This document shows, in pieces, positions 8,200-17,056 of a stretch of DNA of 64,000 nt. Numbering within the stretch: the first letter of the stretch is position 1; every line of letters starts with the position of its first letter. The stretch lies in assembly GCF_900090295.1 (NCBI RefSeq), contig NZ_LT607753.1:496001-560000 (forward strand), in the 5' to 3' direction. The stretch is from Micromonospora coxensis (lineage in GTDB: Bacteria > Actinomycetota > Actinomycetes > Mycobacteriales > Micromonosporaceae). Under the pieces are notes generated by a model. The model was not told the origin of the DNA. It saw only the letters and a list, made by a program, of their open reading frames with translations, and did not search any database. Position numbers and translations under genes: made by a program.

Positions 8200-8644
8200 T
8201 CGTAAGCCACGTCGAGCAGGTGCGCCGCTACGGCGATTCCATCCTCGCCGCGATCGACGACGACATGCGCGCTGGCTTCCTACCCGCCGGCATCGGCTCG
8301 TTCGTCGACCTGCACCGCTAGCTCGACGCAGGCGACCACCTCAGCGCCGCAGGTGCGCCCGACGACGGAACCTCGGCCAGCATCCACCTCACCGCCACCG
8401 TCAAGAGCGTGGTCGTTGCCCGACTGCGCCACGGCGGCAGTCCGTTTGGCACCCACGGCACGTGCGCATTCCCCGCGCACGACCACAGCACCGCCTACGA
8501 CCCCGACGGCCAAGAACCGTGCCACGCCGAGCCGATGCGGTGCCGGCACTGCGGCAGCCCGCCCACTACGGCGCCCGCCTCGCCGACTACCACCACGACA
8601 CTCCCACCGCCCCGGACTGCTTCCTCATCCAGCACAGGGACTGA
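8200..8644 (+). pseudogene. decayed integrative-plasmid gene with Cys-rich C-terminus
   Basis: The frame reads HVEQVRRYGDSILAAIDDD and GSFVDLHR, hits a TAG at 8319-8321, and continues in frame as LDAGDHLSAAG to FGTHGTCAFPAHDHSTAYD and PMRCRHCG. It then changes frame (near 8555) to AHYGARLADYHHD and CFLIQHRD before the stop. The HGTC/PxHDH and CRHCG motifs look like a small zinc-binding protein found in conjugative elements of actinobacteria. One nonsense codon plus one frameshift make it nonfunctional as read. Confidence 0.55.
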
Positions 8645-8772
8645 CCCACCACGCTCTGCCCGCGAGGCCGGGTGTGAGCACTGGCTACGCCCGCCACCCG
8701 GCCCTCCGCGAAGGGCGTCCTCCCGCACACGATGACGCCCCTTGGGACAGATCGCGGTGCGGCCCCCGGCCT

Positions 8773-8808
8773 GCCGCTCATGGCCTGGACGTCCAGGCCA
8801 TGAGCGGC
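8773..8808. repeat. perfect 36-nt palindrome
   Basis: The arm GCCGCTCATGGCCTGGAC (8773-8790) is followed without spacer by its exact reverse complement (8791-8808). It lies in a noncoding stretch between the decayed gene ending at 8644 and the gene at 8946. As RNA it would form an 18-bp hairpin with a minimal loop in either direction, so it may be a bidirectional terminator. As DNA it could be a binding site for a dimeric protein or a cruciform. Confidence 0.75.
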
Positions 8809-8945
8809 GACTTGATCAATCCGGAAAGTCGAGCGTCACTGCTCCCGGTCGCCGTCCCGGCGGACCCGACAGCAGCATCCCCACGCCGCTGGCCGGGACG
8901 GCGGCCACTCCGGACCGACACCACCCCTTGAGAGGGCAAGCTCCC

Positions 8946-9275
8946 ATGCCGCACCGCCGCGCCGTACCGCGCACCGTCAGCGACGTCCTGCTGTGGCTGC
9001 TCGCCGCCGACGTCACCGCCGCTCACCAACCCCACCCGGACCAGCCGGGCCGCTGCGCGAACCTGCGCTGCGCCGGCGAGGCATACCCGTGCCCACCAGC
9101 CCGCGACGCCCAACGGGCCCGCCAAACCGCCGACCGGCCCGTGCTGCAGGCGCGCGGCCGCGCGCGGGTGGCCGCGCCCGCTGCCGCTGTCGCCCGGTTC
9201 GCCGGCTGGTTCCACTCCACGACATCCCGACCGGCACCACCACAGATGTCGACGCCGTCACTGCATGCCGCGTAA
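8946..9275 (+). CDS. hypothetical protein of integrative-plasmid type
   Basis: This 109-aa protein begins MPHRRAVPRTVSDVLLWLLA and carries C-NLRCAGEAYPCPPARDAQRAR, a small cysteine cluster, followed by a basic helix. The ATG lies 8 nt after a GGGCAAGC stretch. I recall this sequence type from actinobacterial integrative plasmids, next to genes like the ones that follow here, but its function is unknown. The frame runs into the next gene's leader, and the two are probably co-transcribed. Confidence 0.6.
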   Translation: MPHRRAVPRTVSDVLLWLLAADVTAAHQPHPDQPGRCANLRCAGEAYPCPPARDAQRARQTADRPVLQARGRARVAAPAAAVARFAGWFHSTTSRPAPPQMSTPSLHAA

Positions 9276-9355
9276 CCACCAGCTCGTGCGGCCTACCGCC
9301 CCGCCCTGCCCGGCGGCCGATCGCGTCGCCGGCCCCTACCGCTAATGGAGGAACC

Positions 9356-10375
9356 TTGAGTTTCCGTACCGAGAAGACCCTCGCCGGCTACGCCCGCGCG
9401 GCGGTCGACCTACGCCTGCGCATGAGCGAATACAGCCGTGGCCGGTTCGCCCAGCAGTACCTACGGGCCTGGCTGCAATCCCGCTTCGACGACGACGCTG
9501 TCGCCGGCAACGGCACTGTTGTCGAGGCGTTCAGTCGCATCGCGCATCAGCCGTGGCGCGACGGCGAACCCTACGTCCTCGCCCCGGCCATGACCGCGAT
9601 CATCGCCGCCGCCGCCCAAGCCCTCGACCTGACCGGCGACACCGTCGGCAACGACGTCGCGCCCAGCGACGCCGGTGTGCTGTTCCTGCCCGAACCGATC
9701 TACGAACGCGGCATCGGCGGTGAGGTCACCTCCATCGGCGCGATCACCTGGGCCAAGGTCCACAACCGTGACAGTGGGCGCACCGGCTGGTGGATCACCG
9801 GCTGGGCCGACCGCGACGACCCCCTCGACCCCGCCGCCGCCCGCCGCCGCGAACAAGTCGCCGAGGTTCCCGAACTCGCCGCACAGTTCGGCCCCTACGT
9901 GCTCAACACCTTCGCCGAGATCCCCATCGGCGTTCCGATCCCCGCCCCCGACAGCCTGCCCGAAGCAGTCGACGGGGACTGGGAGAGCGCGCCGGACGGC
10001 CGGTTCTGCATCGACGAGTCCGCGCTGCGGATGAGGGCCGTCGCGGCGGTGCTGTACGCGTTCTGGCGCATCCAGGAACAACCCATCGCCACCGTCGCCC
10101 GCCCACCCCTGGACCGGCCCGCCCGCCGGCGAGCGCTGCGCGCCAGCCTCCGCCACGACACCCGCGTGGTCATGCTCCGGCGCACCAAACCCGCCGCCGA
10201 ACCCACCGGCGAGACGAAATGGCACTACCGCGTCCGGTTCATCGTGCGCGGGCACTGGCGGCGCCTGGTCAACGCCGACGGGCAGCCCTACCGCATCTGG
10301 ATCCACTCCCACATCAAAGGCCCCGACGGCGCGCCCCTGCTCCTCGGCGACACCGTCTCCGTCCTCGCCCGCTGA
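9356..10375 (+). CDS. conserved hypothetical protein of integrative plasmids
   Basis: This 339-aa protein starts at a TTG with GGAGG 4 nt upstream; the longer frame upstream overlaps the previous gene and is out of context. It reads SFRTEKTLAGYARAAVDLRL at the start and ends with a conserved-looking HYRVRFIVRGHWRRL, YRIWIHSHIKGPDGAPLL and GDTVSVLAR. That suggests a beta-rich C-terminal domain, perhaps nucleic-acid binding (basic RRTKPAAEPTG... and HWRRL). No catalytic motif is obvious. It sits between two other plasmid-type genes on the same strand. Confidence 0.75.
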   Translation: MSFRTEKTLAGYARAAVDLRLRMSEYSRGRFAQQYLRAWLQSRFDDDAVAGNGTVVEAFSRIAHQPWRDGEPYVLAPAMTAIIAAAAQALDLTGDTVGNDVAPSDAGVLFLPEPIYERGIGGEVTSIGAITWAKVHNRDSGRTGWWITGWADRDDPLDPAAARRREQVAEVPELAAQFGPYVLNTFAEIPIGVPIPAPDSLPEAVDGDWESAPDGRFCIDESALRMRAVAAVLYAFWRIQEQPIATVARPPLDRPARRRALRASLRHDTRVVMLRRTKPAAEPTGETKWHYRVRFIVRGHWRRLVNADGQPYRIWIHSHIKGPDGAPLLLGDTVSVLAR

Positions 10376-10473
10376 TCCCCGACCCTCCCGGGGCCCACCG
10401 ACATCACCGCGCACCTGGCCGTCGAGCAATCCCGGTCGGCGGGCCGACCGACGAGAGCAGAAAAGACAACATC

Positions 10474-11073
10474 ATGCTGCACGCTGCTGGCTACCCCTTC
10501 GACACGAACAACCGCGCCTACCAGCGGTTCCTCACCCTCGCCGGGGAACACTTCGAGATCGTCGGCTGGGACAACGCCACCACCGGCCGACCCACCATGC
10601 TCACCCTGATCGACATCGGCAGCCGCGACGCGTTCAGCCTCGCCCTGCTCGACAGCGCCGAAGACCGCCAACCCCACGCACTTCTCGCCGTCACCACCGA
10701 CGCCGTCCTGTCCCTACACGGCCCCATCGCCGGACGCGCCTCAGCCGCCGACTACGCCCACCACCTGGCCATGCGCGACGCCGACGTTGCCGCCACCACA
10801 CCAGCCGCCCTGCACGACCCCGCCACATCGACTATCAGAGCGGACGCATGGTTGACCATCCCGCCCGACATCGCCGCTGCCGCCCACACCGCAGCTATCG
10901 ACACGCCGAGCGTCGGGCTTGTGCTGCTCGACCGCGACCGCGCCTAGCTGGCCGTTGTGGGCCCGTTCCCCACCCCGGCCGAAGCGCATGCATGGCAACC
11001 CGACACCGCCGGTTGGCCAGCCACCGACCGCCTCACCGTCACCTGGTGCTCGCCTCGACCCGAGGCGGCCTGA
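10474..11073 (+). CDS. hypothetical plasmid-type gene with in-frame TAG at 10945
   Basis: From the ATG at 10474 the frame gives 157 aa (HAAGYPFDTNNRAYQRFL ... GLVLLDRDRA) and meets a TAG at 10945-10947. The same frame continues as LAVVGPFPTPAEAHAWQPD to a TGA at 11071-11073. PFPTPAEAHAW looks like the expected C-terminal continuation, so the full-length ancestor was about 199 aa. The gene is either recently inactivated by a nonsense mutation (CAG to TAG would do it) or makes a shorter protein. No domain was recognised. Confidence 0.6.
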
Positions 11074-11252
11074 CCGCTCCCCCTGGCCTCTTCCCGTGCC
11101 GTCCCCACCTGCTGCAGGGCGGCGGCATCGAAGCCACCAGCGGTCGGAGCCGGTCTATCTATCCGCTGCTGGCCGTGTCCTGCGGCGGCGTCTACACCAG
11201 GGGATGCCGCCGTGGCGGCGGCAACCCGTGCCGATCATCTGAAGGAGCAAGC

Positions 11253-11627
11253 ATGGAACCTGTGTCCGACCCTCATCGAGGCGACAGCGGATTCGGCCTG
11301 AGCGTCGGTGACCCGGTCGCCGGCAAGTCCCGGCTGCTGTCGCGACAGTGCGACACCTGCATCTTCGCCCCTGGCAACCTGATGCACCTGACACCCGGAC
11401 GGCTGCGGGAACTGGTCCACGAAGCCCGCGACCGGGAGTCCTTCGTCATCTGCCACGACACCCTGCCGCACTACCGGCATCCCGACGTCAAGCCCGCGAT
11501 CTGCCGAGGCTTCGCCGACCGCTACCGCACCCCAGCACTACAGCTGATCGAACGTCTCTGGGGGTTCGCCGAGGTTGACCCGCCGCCACCACCGCGCATC
11601 ACACCCGACGAAGAAGCCGACACGTGA
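11253..11627 (+). CDS. Cys-motif protein of integrative-plasmid type
   Basis: This 124-aa protein has its ATG 5 nt after GAAGGAG. It has CDTCIFAPGN, then a helix HLTPGRLRELVHEARDR, then FVICHDTL and KPAICRGFADRY. The four cysteines (CxxC...C...C) plus histidines suggest a bound metal, either zinc or an Fe-S cluster. Close relatives occur in Streptomyces and Micromonospora, commonly in mobile elements. The role is unknown. Confidence 0.72.
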   Translation: MEPVSDPHRGDSGFGLSVGDPVAGKSRLLSRQCDTCIFAPGNLMHLTPGRLRELVHEARDRESFVICHDTLPHYRHPDVKPAICRGFADRYRTPALQLIERLWGFAEVDPPPPPRITPDEEADT

Positions 11628-11798
11628 GCGAGGACTTTTACGCCCACACCTGAACCAACCGCAGCAGCCTGCCGTCGCGGGCTGTCGGTCAGCGCTCGGA
11701 TCACCGCCGCACTGTGTCCGAGGCGTTCGTGGTGGTGCGGGTCTGAGCAACTGTGCTGGCACCGGGCCGCCGCCCCGTCGTCGTGAGCGTCCAGGTGA

Positions 11799-12323
11799 TC
11801 AAGTGATCGCCTGGCCCTGCTCGAGCCAGCGACGGACCATCATCAAGTCCTCCTCGGTCAGGCCCACATATGGGTCAACGCGCTGCAACAGCGCTCGCCC
11901 CGGATGATGCGCCGCCACCCACCGCCGGTCAGCGCCGGTCAGCTCGTCATCGAGCCAGGCGAACGGGCGCCCGGCCGCCCACCGGATCAGGGGCACGGTC
12001 TTCCAGTGCAGACCGCGCGGCGGGTCCTCGTCGTCGTCTGGCCAGTCGACGACAGGCAGGTTCGGAAGTCCGAGCCGTGGCGAGATGACCTCGTTCGCCT
12101 CTGCCATCCATGTCGTTGCCCACGCCAGCTGGCAACCCAGCGCCACCAGCCTGGGTCCATCATCTGGGTCAAGCCGATCGAGCAGAGGGTTGCCACCACG
12201 GGACGATGGCTGCCTGCCGAAACTGCCCGAGGATCCCTCGCGGCTCTCTGGCCGGGCCTTGAAGGGGATCAGCGGGCCGTCCACATCGAGGAAGATCAAG
12301 GCGGGATGGGTAAGGCGGGGCAT
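11799..12323 (-). CDS. HAD-fold protein (HAD domain of Swiss-Army-Knife RNA-repair type)
   Basis: This 174-aa protein begins MPRLTHPALIFLDVDGPLIPF, giving the HAD motif I DxD. It continues with CQLAWATTWMAEAN (motif II T), LPVVDWPDDD, LHWKTVPLIRWA (motif III K) and FAWLDDELTGADRRW (motif IV DD). This order matches small stand-alone HAD domains related to those fused in bacterial RNA-repair proteins. It is expected to be a metal-dependent phosphatase or phosphotransferase. The longer frame upstream to 12431 lacks conservation, so the ATG before PRLTHP is used. Confidence 0.75.
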   Translation of the reverse strand: MPRLTHPALIFLDVDGPLIPFKARPESREGSSGSFGRQPSSRGGNPLLDRLDPDDGPRLVALGCQLAWATTWMAEANEVISPRLGLPNLPVVDWPDDDEDPPRGLHWKTVPLIRWAAGRPFAWLDDELTGADRRWVAAHHPGRALLQRVDPYVGLTEEDLMMVRRWLEQGQAIT

Positions 12324-12505
12324 CACCGGCGAACATAGCCGCACCCAAGCGTGGCATGCCAGCTTCACCCCTGTCTTGGCGCGACCGCAGATGCTCAAGC
12401 CTTCGACAGTGCTGTACCGCAGGTCCTTCAAAGTGCTGGCCGGTCCCGTCCTCTGCCGCAGTCGGTAGATCGGGACGGCGGCATGCCTTGCCGCTCCGCC
12501 AGCCT

Positions 12506-13192
12506 CTACAGCAGGTCCAGCAGCGTCTCTACGCGGGTCGCCAAGATCAGATTCATGGCGCCTTCCACGCGGACGCTGACCACCGTGCTACCCGGCGCCT
12601 GCGCGAAGCGGATGGTGAGCGTGGGCGTTCCCGCCAGCGGATACTCGAACCACCCGTCGGCTGACTCATCGTTGGTGTCATCCAGCACGCCCGTCAGTGC
12701 CGCCTCGTCCAGATCGTCATACCCGTAGCCGATGTAGACGCTGATCTGTCGAAGCAACTGCACGACGTGATGCTCGGCCACCCACCCTTCGATCCGTACC
12801 ACCTCGTCCATGTCGTCCCTGTCCGGCCCTACCGTTTGGGGCAGCGACCGGGGCGGTGCCAACTGCTCCGATTGAGGGTCGTAGGAGTCGAGCCCATACG
12901 CGCTGGCCAGAGCGGCCAGCGCGTTGGTGTCGTTCCAGCCGTAGGAGAGGCTCACTGCGACGAACCGGTCGGCAAGATCGGTAGGTCCCCACGGCCGCCG
13001 CCAGCCGAGGTCGTGATGCCATGGAGCGATCACGTCGGCGAGATCTGGCCAGCGTCGTAGCAGTTCAGCACGAAAGGTCAGGACCTGTTCATCCGGCACA
13101 AGACCGTCAGCATCCTCGTCTGCGAGGCGAGCAGCCAACCGGTGAGGGTTCGTGGTCACCCCGGACGGCCAGAAGTACAGGTCGTAGCTCAC
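12506..13192 (-). CDS. hypothetical protein beginning SYDLYFW
   Basis: This 228-aa protein begins at a GTG (V)SYDLYFWPSGVTTNPHRLA. It continues DGLVPDEQVLTFRAELLRRW, DRFVAVSLSYGWND and a C-terminal strand-rich part (GWFEYPLAGTPTLTIRFAQ; VVSVRVEG). Proteins starting with SYDLYFW and ending with a beta domain are common single-gene hypotheticals in actinobacteria and are sometimes immunity-like. No enzymatic motif was found. The 5' extension to 13510 is rejected as out of style. Confidence 0.7.
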   Translation of the reverse strand: MSYDLYFWPSGVTTNPHRLAARLADEDADGLVPDEQVLTFRAELLRRWPDLADVIAPWHHDLGWRRPWGPTDLADRFVAVSLSYGWNDTNALAALASAYGLDSYDPQSEQLAPPRSLPQTVGPDRDDMDEVVRIEGWVAEHHVVQLLRQISVYIGYGYDDLDEAALTGVLDDTNDESADGWFEYPLAGTPTLTIRFAQAPGSTVVSVRVEGAMNLILATRVETLLDLL

Positions 13193-13422
13193 CTCGGCAG
13201 CGTAACGACCTACACCGCGCCGCTCTCTTCTCCAGCACGCCCGGATGCCCTCGAGCTGTGGCAGCCGAGCACCGGCGTGACGCGCAGAATTTGCGATAGT
13301 CCCGTCCGAGGGCGGCGTCATGCCGCGCTGCCCACAGGGGCATGGGCATCCCGTGGGTGCTGCGCAAGACACTCGGGAGGTGTGGATGCCGATCGAGCTT
13401 CGATGCCGTCGCGCGGCGGATG

Positions 13423-13665
13423 CTAGCGGCAGAGCCAGAATCCGTCGCCGTCGTGGCGGGTCACGTTTCCATCCGGCTGTCGGACGAAGACTGTCGCGCC
13501 CTCGAGCCATACGTGCTCGCCAGCGTGCAGGATGAGGGGACGCGGAAGCTCGACTGCCCAGTGGCCAGCTTCAACTACGGTCGCGATTGTCAGCCGGGCC
13601 ACCGATACAGGTTCGGTCCGGACGGTTCCGGTGGAGTCATCGCCTCGGCCGAGCTGCGTCTGCAC
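13423..13665 (-). CDS. small hypothetical protein
   Basis: This 80-aa ORF starts at a GTG just downstream of an in-frame stop and ends VFVRQPDGNVTRHDGDGFWLCR. The middle (VELPRPLILHAGEHVWLEGA) looks like beta-strand sequence with good codon bias. There is no clear ribosome site, and the opposite strand is also open (13342-13872), so the call is tentative. Confidence 0.35.
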   Translation of the reverse strand: MQTQLGRGDDSTGTVRTEPVSVARLTIATVVEAGHWAVELPRPLILHAGEHVWLEGATVFVRQPDGNVTRHDGDGFWLCR

Positions 13666-13868
13666 GAGTCGAGGTTATCGAGCGCGGACGCCGTGCGTCT
13701 CCGACGTGCCGCCTGCCGCGAGCGTCGTGCACGACCACGGACCTCCAACAAGCGTCAGCGCCATCCACGTGGCGGCCGGACGCCGTCCGAGCCGGCGACG
13801 CCCGGCGATCCAGCCGCGTACCTCAACCGCTCGGTCTGTGGCGTGAGCGGACTCGTTCTGCTCGTCGG

Positions 13869-14831
13869 TTAGCCTCCCGGAGCCGGATGGAGGTGGCTGC
13901 GCAGGAAGGCGACTATCTCGCGGCGCGCTGGCCGGGCGGCCGGTACCAGGCCTGGAGTGCTCAGGAATGTGTGGGTGGCCCTCGGGTAGCAAGTCAGGCG
14001 GGCGGCGGTGCCGTCCTCGCGAAGTCGATCGGCGTAGTGGCGTCCCTGGTCGGCCAGCGGATCCAGCGCGGCTGTGATGACCAGTGTCGGTGGTAGTCCG
14101 GCGAGGCTCTCGAACTTGACGGGTGACACACTGCGGGGGTCGAGGGTGGGTGGCACGCTCAACTTGCGGGCTGCACGTAGCCGGGAGACCGACAGGGTGG
14201 GGTTGTCGGCGTTCTCCGTGATGGAGGAGTACTGGGTCATGCTCTCGGTCCAGTCCGTGCCCGGGTAGATCAGCGCCTGTGCGCGCAGCGGCGGGCCGTC
14301 CTGACGGGCACGCAAGGCGACAAGTGCGGCGATCGTGCCACCGGCGCTCTCGCCCATGACGGCGACGGCTGCGGGATCGATGCCCCAATGGGCAGCGTCG
14401 TCGACGAGCCGGACGACGGTGTCGTAGCCGTCGTTGATCGGCTCGGGCAGCTGGTGCTCCGGGGCGAGGCGATACTCCACCGAGACGACCACCGCCGGGC
14501 ACCGGGCCGCGAGGTGGCTGTTGAGCCAGTCGTTCTGCGCGGCGGTGCCCGCGAAGAAGCCACCGCCGTGGAACGAGACGACCAGCGGCAGGCTCCGGCC
14601 CGTGTCCTTCGGACGGTGTACCCGCAGCATCAGGCAGCGACCTGGAAGATCGACCGATGTTTCCTCGATTCGCGCGCGGCGATCCGGCAGCCCGGTGATG
14701 ATCCGTGCGGCACGAGACGATGCCGCGCGGTTGGCCTTCGTTCGCGCGGCGATCACCTGATCGTCGGTCATAACCTCCCAGTCCTGGGTGTCCCTTAGGA
14801 TCCGGGTGCCCAGTGGAGCCTTGCCTCTCAT
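13869..14831 (-). CDS. alpha/beta hydrolase, hormone-sensitive-lipase (GDSAG/HGGG) family
   Basis: This 320-aa protein has its ATG 5 nt after GGAGG. The oxyanion hole is SFHGGGFFAGT (about residue 90). The nucleophile elbow is GESAGGT (about residue 165). The acid is in ITAALDPLADQG and the histidine in ATHTFLS. All catalytic parts of a family IV esterase/acetyl hydrolase are present. There is no signal peptide, so it is cytoplasmic and probably acts on short acyl esters. An AraC regulator gene lies just upstream on the same strand and may control it. Confidence 0.9.
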   Translation of the reverse strand: MRGKAPLGTRILRDTQDWEVMTDDQVIAARTKANRAASSRAARIITGLPDRRARIEETSVDLPGRCLMLRVHRPKDTGRSLPLVVSFHGGGFFAGTAAQNDWLNSHLAARCPAVVVSVEYRLAPEHQLPEPINDGYDTVVRLVDDAAHWGIDPAAVAVMGESAGGTIAALVALRARQDGPPLRAQALIYPGTDWTESMTQYSSITENADNPTLSVSRLRAARKLSVPPTLDPRSVSPVKFESLAGLPPTLVITAALDPLADQGRHYADRLREDGTAARLTCYPRATHTFLSTPGLVPAARPARREIVAFLRSHLHPAPGG

Positions 14832-14929
14832 GGTGTCCTCCGGGATGCAGACGCTATGAGCTCACTGTCACAGGCGGTGCTTGCCGGTGGATTGGACGAA
14901 TGTCAGGCACAGACTTCAACGGACTGGCG

Positions 14930-15775
14930 TCAGGGCCGGGCAGGCCAAGCGACATCGTCAACGGCGAGGAACGGCGCGTTTGCCACGGTCGCGGGCGTCG
15001 CCCCGGTGAAGGTCATGACGTCGCGATGCAGGTGGGACTGGTCGGCGTAGCCGCTGTCCGCCGCCACCTCTGCCGCACTGTGGCCCGCGGCGAGGCGATG
15101 AGCCGCATGATCGAACCGGATGAGTCGGGCGGCGCGCTTGGGAGTGAGACCGATCTGGGACCGGAACCGGGACCACAGCCGCTTACGGCTCCATCCGACC
15201 TCGGCCGCCAGCCGCTCGACCCGCACCTGCCCACGGCCGGCCACCATCCGCCTCCAGCAAAAGGCGACTTCCGCATCGACCGCACGGCCCGCGTCATGAC
15301 GTCGGGCCAGCGCTACCTCGGCAATCGCGAACCGATCGTCCCAGGATCGGGCGGCGCGCAGCCGCTCCTGGATCCGTGCGGCCTCGCTCCCCCAGAGGTC
15401 GTCGAGGGCTGTCACGGCCCCGCTCAGCTCCGACGCCGCGCCCAGGACCGCGTGCGCAATCACAGGCGACAACCGCACCTGAAGGCACGCGAAGCTTCCG
15501 GCCTGGCCCCGTCCCCGAGCACCATGGGCAGGCGCGAGTCCGGCGGTGACGCAACCTCGCTGTTGCCGGCCCCTGCCGTCGTCGACGACAAGCGGCTGGT
15601 CACCGAGGTCGAAGATCACCATGAGCGCGGGGTGCGGCACAACTTCAACCTCGACCAGAGTGTCCGCCCGATCGCTGAACCCCGCCATAGTGGCCCCTGC
15701 CAGCCGGCCCGGTCGTGAGGGGACCGCGATATCCCAAGCAGGCAAACCGACACAGGCCGGCTCGACAGATCGCAC
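14930..15775 (-). CDS. AraC-family transcriptional regulator
   Basis: This 281-aa protein starts at a GTG; an internal ATG would remove the WDIAVPSRPGRL strand typical of these proteins. It has an N-terminal cupin-like sensory part (VVPHPALMVIFDLGDQPLVV) and a C-terminal AraC domain with two HTHs: RVERLAAEVGWSRKRLWSRF and SAAEVAADSGYADQSHLHRD, followed by the TGATPATV signature. The family usually activates neighbouring metabolic genes. The esterase gene 98 bp downstream is the obvious candidate target (inference). Confidence 0.9.
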   Translation of the reverse strand: MRSVEPACVGLPAWDIAVPSRPGRLAGATMAGFSDRADTLVEVEVVPHPALMVIFDLGDQPLVVDDGRGRQQRGCVTAGLAPAHGARGRGQAGSFACLQVRLSPVIAHAVLGAASELSGAVTALDDLWGSEAARIQERLRAARSWDDRFAIAEVALARRHDAGRAVDAEVAFCWRRMVAGRGQVRVERLAAEVGWSRKRLWSRFRSQIGLTPKRAARLIRFDHAAHRLAAGHSAAEVAADSGYADQSHLHRDVMTFTGATPATVANAPFLAVDDVAWPARP

Positions 15776-16094
15776 ACCACGATGGTATGTGACACCTCAA
15801 AAGGCTCCGGACCACAACGTCCGCTCATCGGCTAGAAGCGGATGCCGGCTCATCGGGATCGGAACGTCCAGGTTGATGGGCCGTTCCTGTGAATCTCGCT
15901 AAGTCCGTCGTCCGGCTCACGGCGATCCAGGGCGCGCAGGTGCCTGCACTCATCCCGTCGAGCATTGGCACGACGCGGTGCACGACCGGCTGTGCCTGAC
16001 TCGGGACGCTCCCCCTGCACCAACGCACCGGCCCAGTCGAGAGCCAAAATCGTCCCTTCTTTTGTTTGCGCCTCGTCGCGCTGGCGCTGATGTT
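15776..16094. other. 319 bp without a credible gene
   Basis: The stretch lies upstream of the AraC gene and downstream of the duplicated DUF2637 tail. A minus-strand frame (15850-16134) begins MTPQLHSLASENR at an ATG overlapping the DUF2637 stop, so the next gene of the original operon probably started here. After the repeat boundary its sequence no longer looks conserved. Confidence 0.4.
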
Positions 16095-16469
16095 GCCGAT
16101 TCTCGGAGGCCAGGCTGTGAAGTTGGGGTGTCATTGCGCAGGTTGATGGCGCGGATGTCCGCTGGTCCGGCGTGTTGTGGTTCGTGGCGGCCAGTGGCGG
16201 CGCACGGTTCGTTCGGACTTGCCGATCCGCGCCGCGACCTCCGCCGGGTGTAGGGCGGGGTCACGCTGTCGCCAGTAGGCCACCGCCGCGGCGGTCGTGG
16301 TCGGCACGTTCTGCGCCTGCGTGTCGTCCTGTCGGCCGGCCTGCTCATCTGAGTCGGTGTCCGCTGGTGGAGGGCCAAGATTCTGTGCCTTCGGCGTCAT
16401 CCCCGCACCGCTGCCTGTGCCCTTCCCGCTGGTGAGGGTTGAAGGCTTGGCGCGTATGGCAGACGGGCT
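16095..16469 (-). repeat. 375-bp direct repeat, copy A (3' end of a DUF2637 gene)
   Basis: Starting GCCGATTCTCGGAGG, this sequence is nearly identical to 19993-20367, same orientation, offset 3898 bp. It covers the C-terminal part of the DUF2637 protein (SGKGTGSGAGMTPKAQNL to RTSGHPRHQPAQ, stop at 16131) and the first codons of a following gene (MTPQLHSLASENR). Similarity fades around 16438-16469, so this copy lacks the membrane domain and is a pseudogene fragment. Confidence 0.9.
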
Positions 16470-16498
16470 AGAGGAGCTGACCGCTAATCCGGTCCGGC

Positions 16499-16774
16499 GT
16501 GAGTTCGGATCGCTACGAGGGCGGAACGCCGCCCCCCTGGGAGAGCGCCGAGGTGACAAGCCTGCGCGACCTGATCCGGCGGTACCGCAAGGCCCTCGGC
16601 CAGACCCTGCAGGATCTGCGCAGTTCGGGCCCGCACGTCATGCCCGACCTGCCCGAGCGGGGCGGCGGCCGCGCGGCCACGCAGCAGTACATCAACGCCT
16701 ACCGGCACTCGATCAGGCAGTACTTCGAGCGGCAGTGGTCCGTCCTGTTCGACGAGCCACCACCCGGCCGCTGA
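16499..16774 (+). CDS. small hypothetical protein
   Basis: This 91-aa ORF starts at a GTG: SSDRYEGGTPPPWESAEVTS, then LRDLIRRYRKALGQTLQDL, and YINAYRHSIRQYFERQWSVLF. It is helical and charged with no motif recognised. It begins about 30 bp beyond the end of repeat copy A and is the first gene of the segment between the repeats. Confidence 0.45.
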   Translation: MSSDRYEGGTPPPWESAEVTSLRDLIRRYRKALGQTLQDLRSSGPHVMPDLPERGGGRAATQQYINAYRHSIRQYFERQWSVLFDEPPPGR

Positions 16775-16837
16775 CCGGGCCGGTCGGCCGGGAACGTGAG
16801 CGGCCGGGGCGAGCGCTGCGGCGCCCGCACTGAGGCA

Positions 16838-17056
16838 TCAGCGTGTTCCGGACGGGCCGGGCCGCAGCAGCGCCGGGATCAGGGGCAGCGTACGCAGCAC
16901 GAGCGCCCGCCGGATCGTCGGCCGTAGGCGTCGGCCAAGGCCGCCGGCGGGCGGGTGTTCACCTCGTGGAACAGGATCACCGAGAGCATGGCGGTGCCGA
17001 TCGCGGCCAACATCTGCTGGATGATGCTCAGGCTGATCGACGCGTGGGCGGGCCGG
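16838..17056 (-). pseudogene. C-terminal relic of a DHA2/EmrB-type drug exporter
   Basis: On the minus strand the frame reads HASISLSIIQQMLAAIGTAM and LSVILFHEVNTRPPA. This matches the penultimate region of 14-TM MFS exporters (SL-NI-QQ-GG-IGTA-LSVVL). After a frameshift near 16925 it reads TIRRALVLRTLPLIPALL and ends at a TGA. The rest of the transporter is absent. The relic's 5' end overlaps, in another frame, the last codons of the gene at 17028. Confidence 0.6.

Noticed and set aside
9461..10429. Long minus-strand ORF (322 aa) opposite the 9356 gene
   Set aside because: Gly/Val/Asp-rich shadow frame of a high-GC gene on the opposite strand; the plus-strand frame has a ribosome site and protein-like composition.
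8319..10947. TAG reassignment or recoding in this organism
   Set aside because: Many intact genes end in TAG (for example the 5675 gene); two nonsense mutations in decaying plasmid genes are a simpler explanation.
13342..13872. Plus-strand 176-aa ORF
   Set aside because: Second half is Arg/Ser-rich and unlike protein, with no ribosome site; the minus-strand small ORF is only slightly better.
15850..16134. 94-aa minus-strand ORF downstream of repeat copy A
   Set aside because: Begins like a real gene (ATG overlapping the DUF2637 stop), but its sequence after the repeat boundary has no conserved look; probably only a 5' remnant.
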